In this document: in pieces, positions 33,492 through 34,701 of the stretch
How the letters are laid out: each line of letters opens with the position of its first letter
Position numbering within the stretch: the stretch's first letter is position 1
Source: Candidatus Hydrogenedentota bacterium
Lineage (GTDB): Bacteria; Hydrogenedentota; Hydrogenedentia; Hydrogenedentales; SLHB01
DNA length: 34,701 bases
Direction: 5' to 3'
Assembly (NCBI GenBank): GCA_016215105.1
Contig: JACRLJ010000027.1
Coordinates: 1-34,701 of the forward strand
Notes under the pieces: model-generated
The model's input: the letters and a program-made list of their open reading frames with translations, nothing else
Database searches by the model: none
Told to the model about the DNA's origin: nothing
Translations under genes and position numbers: made by a program

Positions 33492-34247
33492 TCATACGCA
33501 TACCGCCTGGTGTCCACCGTCCACCCTGAGACTGACGCCATTGATGTACGCGGCCTCTTTCGATGCAAGGAATACCGCGGCGTGGCCGATATCCTCCGGC
33601 GTGCCGATGCGTCCCACTGGAACGCGCCGCTTGATCTCTTCCGCTGGGCCGGGCTGTTCCCAGTGCCAGCGGGTCATGTCAGTCAGAATCATTCCCGGCG
33701 CGATGGCGTTGCAGGTAATGCCGTGCGGCCCTAGCCGTGTGGCAAACCCGGTCATCAACATGCGAAGCCCGCCCTTCGACGCTCCGTAATCCACCTGCGC
33801 CGGACCCGTGACATTCTCGGCCAGCGAGGTGATGAAAATAACACGGCCGCCCTGGCCCCGTTCGATCATGGGCCGCGCGGCCACTTGGGTGCAGTGAAAC
33901 GCCGCCGTCAGGTTGACTTCGATCGTCCTGACGAACACGTCCGGGGCCATCTCCATCACATCGATGAACGGACAAATTCCGGCGTTATTCACGAGAACGT
34001 CAATGCGGCCGTACCTGGCGACAACTTCGTTCACCATGGACTCGACATGCCCGCGATTGGTGATATCGCACCCAATACCAATGCACCGTACGCCGCCCTC
34101 GGCGTCCAGCCGCGCCGCCGCCTCCTGTGCGGCCTCGGCGTTCACGTCGGCGATGACCACGGCTGCGCCCTTCCGCGCAAAACACGTTCCGATCCCAAAG
34201 CCAATGCCCCGCGCGCCTCCGGTGATGATGACCACCTGGTTCTCCAT
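33492..34247 (-). CDS. classical SDR-family dehydrogenase
   Basis: 251-residue short-chain dehydrogenase with a complete active site: TGGARGIG (9-16), NNAG (87-90), Ser141, Tyr154 and Lys158, and a closing RVDGGHQ. The Asp at the end of the second strand (VIADVN) favours NAD. I chose the ATG at 34247, preceded by GGAGGG; an in-frame start at 34526 would add 93 residues unlike the family. First gene of the minus-strand cluster. It shares only fold-level similarity with the adjacent SDR. Confidence 0.92.
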   Translation of the reverse strand: MENQVVIITGGARGIGFGIGTCFARKGAAVVIADVNAEAAQEAAARLDAEGGVRCIGIGCDITNRGHVESMVNEVVARYGRIDVLVNNAGICPFIDVMEMAPDVFVRTIEVNLTAAFHCTQVAARPMIERGQGGRVIFITSLAENVTGPAQVDYGASKGGLRMLMTGFATRLGPHGITCNAIAPGMILTDMTRWHWEQPGPAEEIKRRVPVGRIGTPEDIGHAAVFLASKEAAYINGVSLRVDGGHQAVCV

Positions 34248-34569
34248 GTTCGTACCCTCCAAGTCTGCCGCGCCAGAATAGGACATTTGATCACCGAAAC
34301 TCGACTTGCCCGACCGGGCCCCTGACATCGCGACGAATCCACCGGCTCTGCCGGTAAGAATTGGACTGGCTCTGTCGTTCCGGCGATTCTCCGAATGCGG
34401 GACAACGAAGTGAAGATTCTGCCCCACACAAACAAACGACTCCACCCTAAACGCGTTTTGATCGCAAGTTGGCGGGAGATTCAAGAGGCTCCCATTGCCG
34501 AATCCTCTGTTATCTGCTACTGTCAACTACGACATGCCCGAACTGAAACGGAATAAGCGGGAGAATGCT
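34248..34569. other. divergent intergenic region
   Basis: About 320 bases between the SDR cluster and the Tat-exported protein gene. It holds a plus-strand promoter candidate at 34495-34523. No other feature seen. Confidence 0.55.
34495..34523 (+). promoter_or_regulatory. putative promoter of Tat-exported protein gene
   Basis: TTGCCG (34495-34500), 17 bases, TACTGT (34518-34523), about 47 bases before ATG 34570. Moderate match by eye. Confidence 0.3.
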
Positions 34570-34701
34570 ATGCGCACTCTTGATCGCAGGCAGTTTCTGA
34601 AACTGGCGGCAGCGGGTGTATGCGTGAACGCGGCCAGCGGCTTGCCGCGAACGGCCATGGCGGAACAAACCGCGGGCGCACCGAAGAAGTTCAACGTCCT
34701 G
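34570..34701 (+). CDS. Tat-exported protein, 5' end only; probably a sulfatase
   Basis: Only 44 codons are in the window. DRRQFLKLAAAGVCVNAASG is a clear twin-arginine signal with a hydrophobic core. After an Ala-rich cleavage region, APKKFNVL follows, which is how many exported sulfatases of planctomycete-like bacteria begin their mature domain (KxNVLFIxxDD). The catalytic region lies beyond the end, so this is tentative. GGGAG lies about 7 bases before ATG 34570; an in-frame ATG at 34534 has no site. Confidence 0.65.
   Translation, partial: MRTLDRRQFLKLAAAGVCVNAASGLPRTAMAEQTAGAPKKFNVL

Noticed and set aside
34248-34526. Longer start for the first SDR
   Set aside because: The extra 93 residues have no family match and the ATG at 34247 has a strong ribosome site.

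Overview
The window looks like a chromosomal segment of a free-living, GC-rich bacterium with a large glycan- and small-molecule-degrading repertoire. Several gene types point to the Planctomycetota/Verrucomicrobiota/Lentisphaerota group or a neighbour such as Candidatus Hydrogenedentota: a Gfo/Idh/MocA oxidoreductase, a protein with an H-x(n)-DG-like pseudopilin C-terminus, a CE15-type esterase, UROD-like proteins without tetrapyrrole context, a PhyH dioxygenase, and a Tat-exported probable sulfatase. This placement is inferred from gene content only. No rRNA, tRNA, phage, transposase or CRISPR array was seen.

Layout. 74-3437 (minus): oxidoreductase followed by a YfhO-type membrane protein. 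3604-6905 (plus): penicillin-acylase-type lipoprotein overlapping a small-molecule kinase by 4 bases. 7367-8794 (plus): membrane-anchored protein with a pseudopilin-like C-terminus. 8852-9389 (minus): DUF2442/DUF4160 pair. 9675-10835 (minus): CE15-like esterase. 11198-13353: a repeat-rich stretch with a small membrane protein, an orphan 322-residue protein and a small protein overlapping the stop of a sugar isomerase-like TIM barrel (13350-14153). 14498-16444 (minus): large two-lobed alpha/beta hydrolase. 16586-23908 (minus): UROD-like protein plus a complete peptide-type ABC importer (binding protein, two permeases, two ATPases). 24435-29380: signalling block with a phosphoesterase and a receiver-kinase hybrid on the plus strand, facing a multi-domain histidine kinase and its response regulator on the minus strand. 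29566-34247 (minus): two SDR dehydrogenases, an SGNH hydrolase, a second UROD-like protein and a PhyH dioxygenase. 34570-end (plus): start of a Tat-exported protein, probably a sulfatase.

How the genes may work together (inference): exported esterases, an SGNH hydrolase and a sulfatase could strip substituents from a polymer or glycoside. The ABC importer would bring in the product, and SDRs, the PhyH enzyme, the isomerase-like barrel and two UROD-like proteins would process it. The substrate cannot be read from sequence.

Most notable points: (1) the importer's second permease has an in-frame amber codon at a position I recall as Tyr in relatives, while TAG terminates at least four other genes here; (2) the receiver-kinase hybrid has Ser where the phosphoaccepting His belongs, next to a canonical kinase/regulator pair; (3) both UROD-like proteins carry H-x-D-G instead of the Cys-containing zinc motif of MtaA-type methyltransferases; (4) the intergenic regions carry several families of short repeats, three with a 9-base period, plus hairpin elements, and one repeat module supplies the end of one gene and the apparent start of the next.
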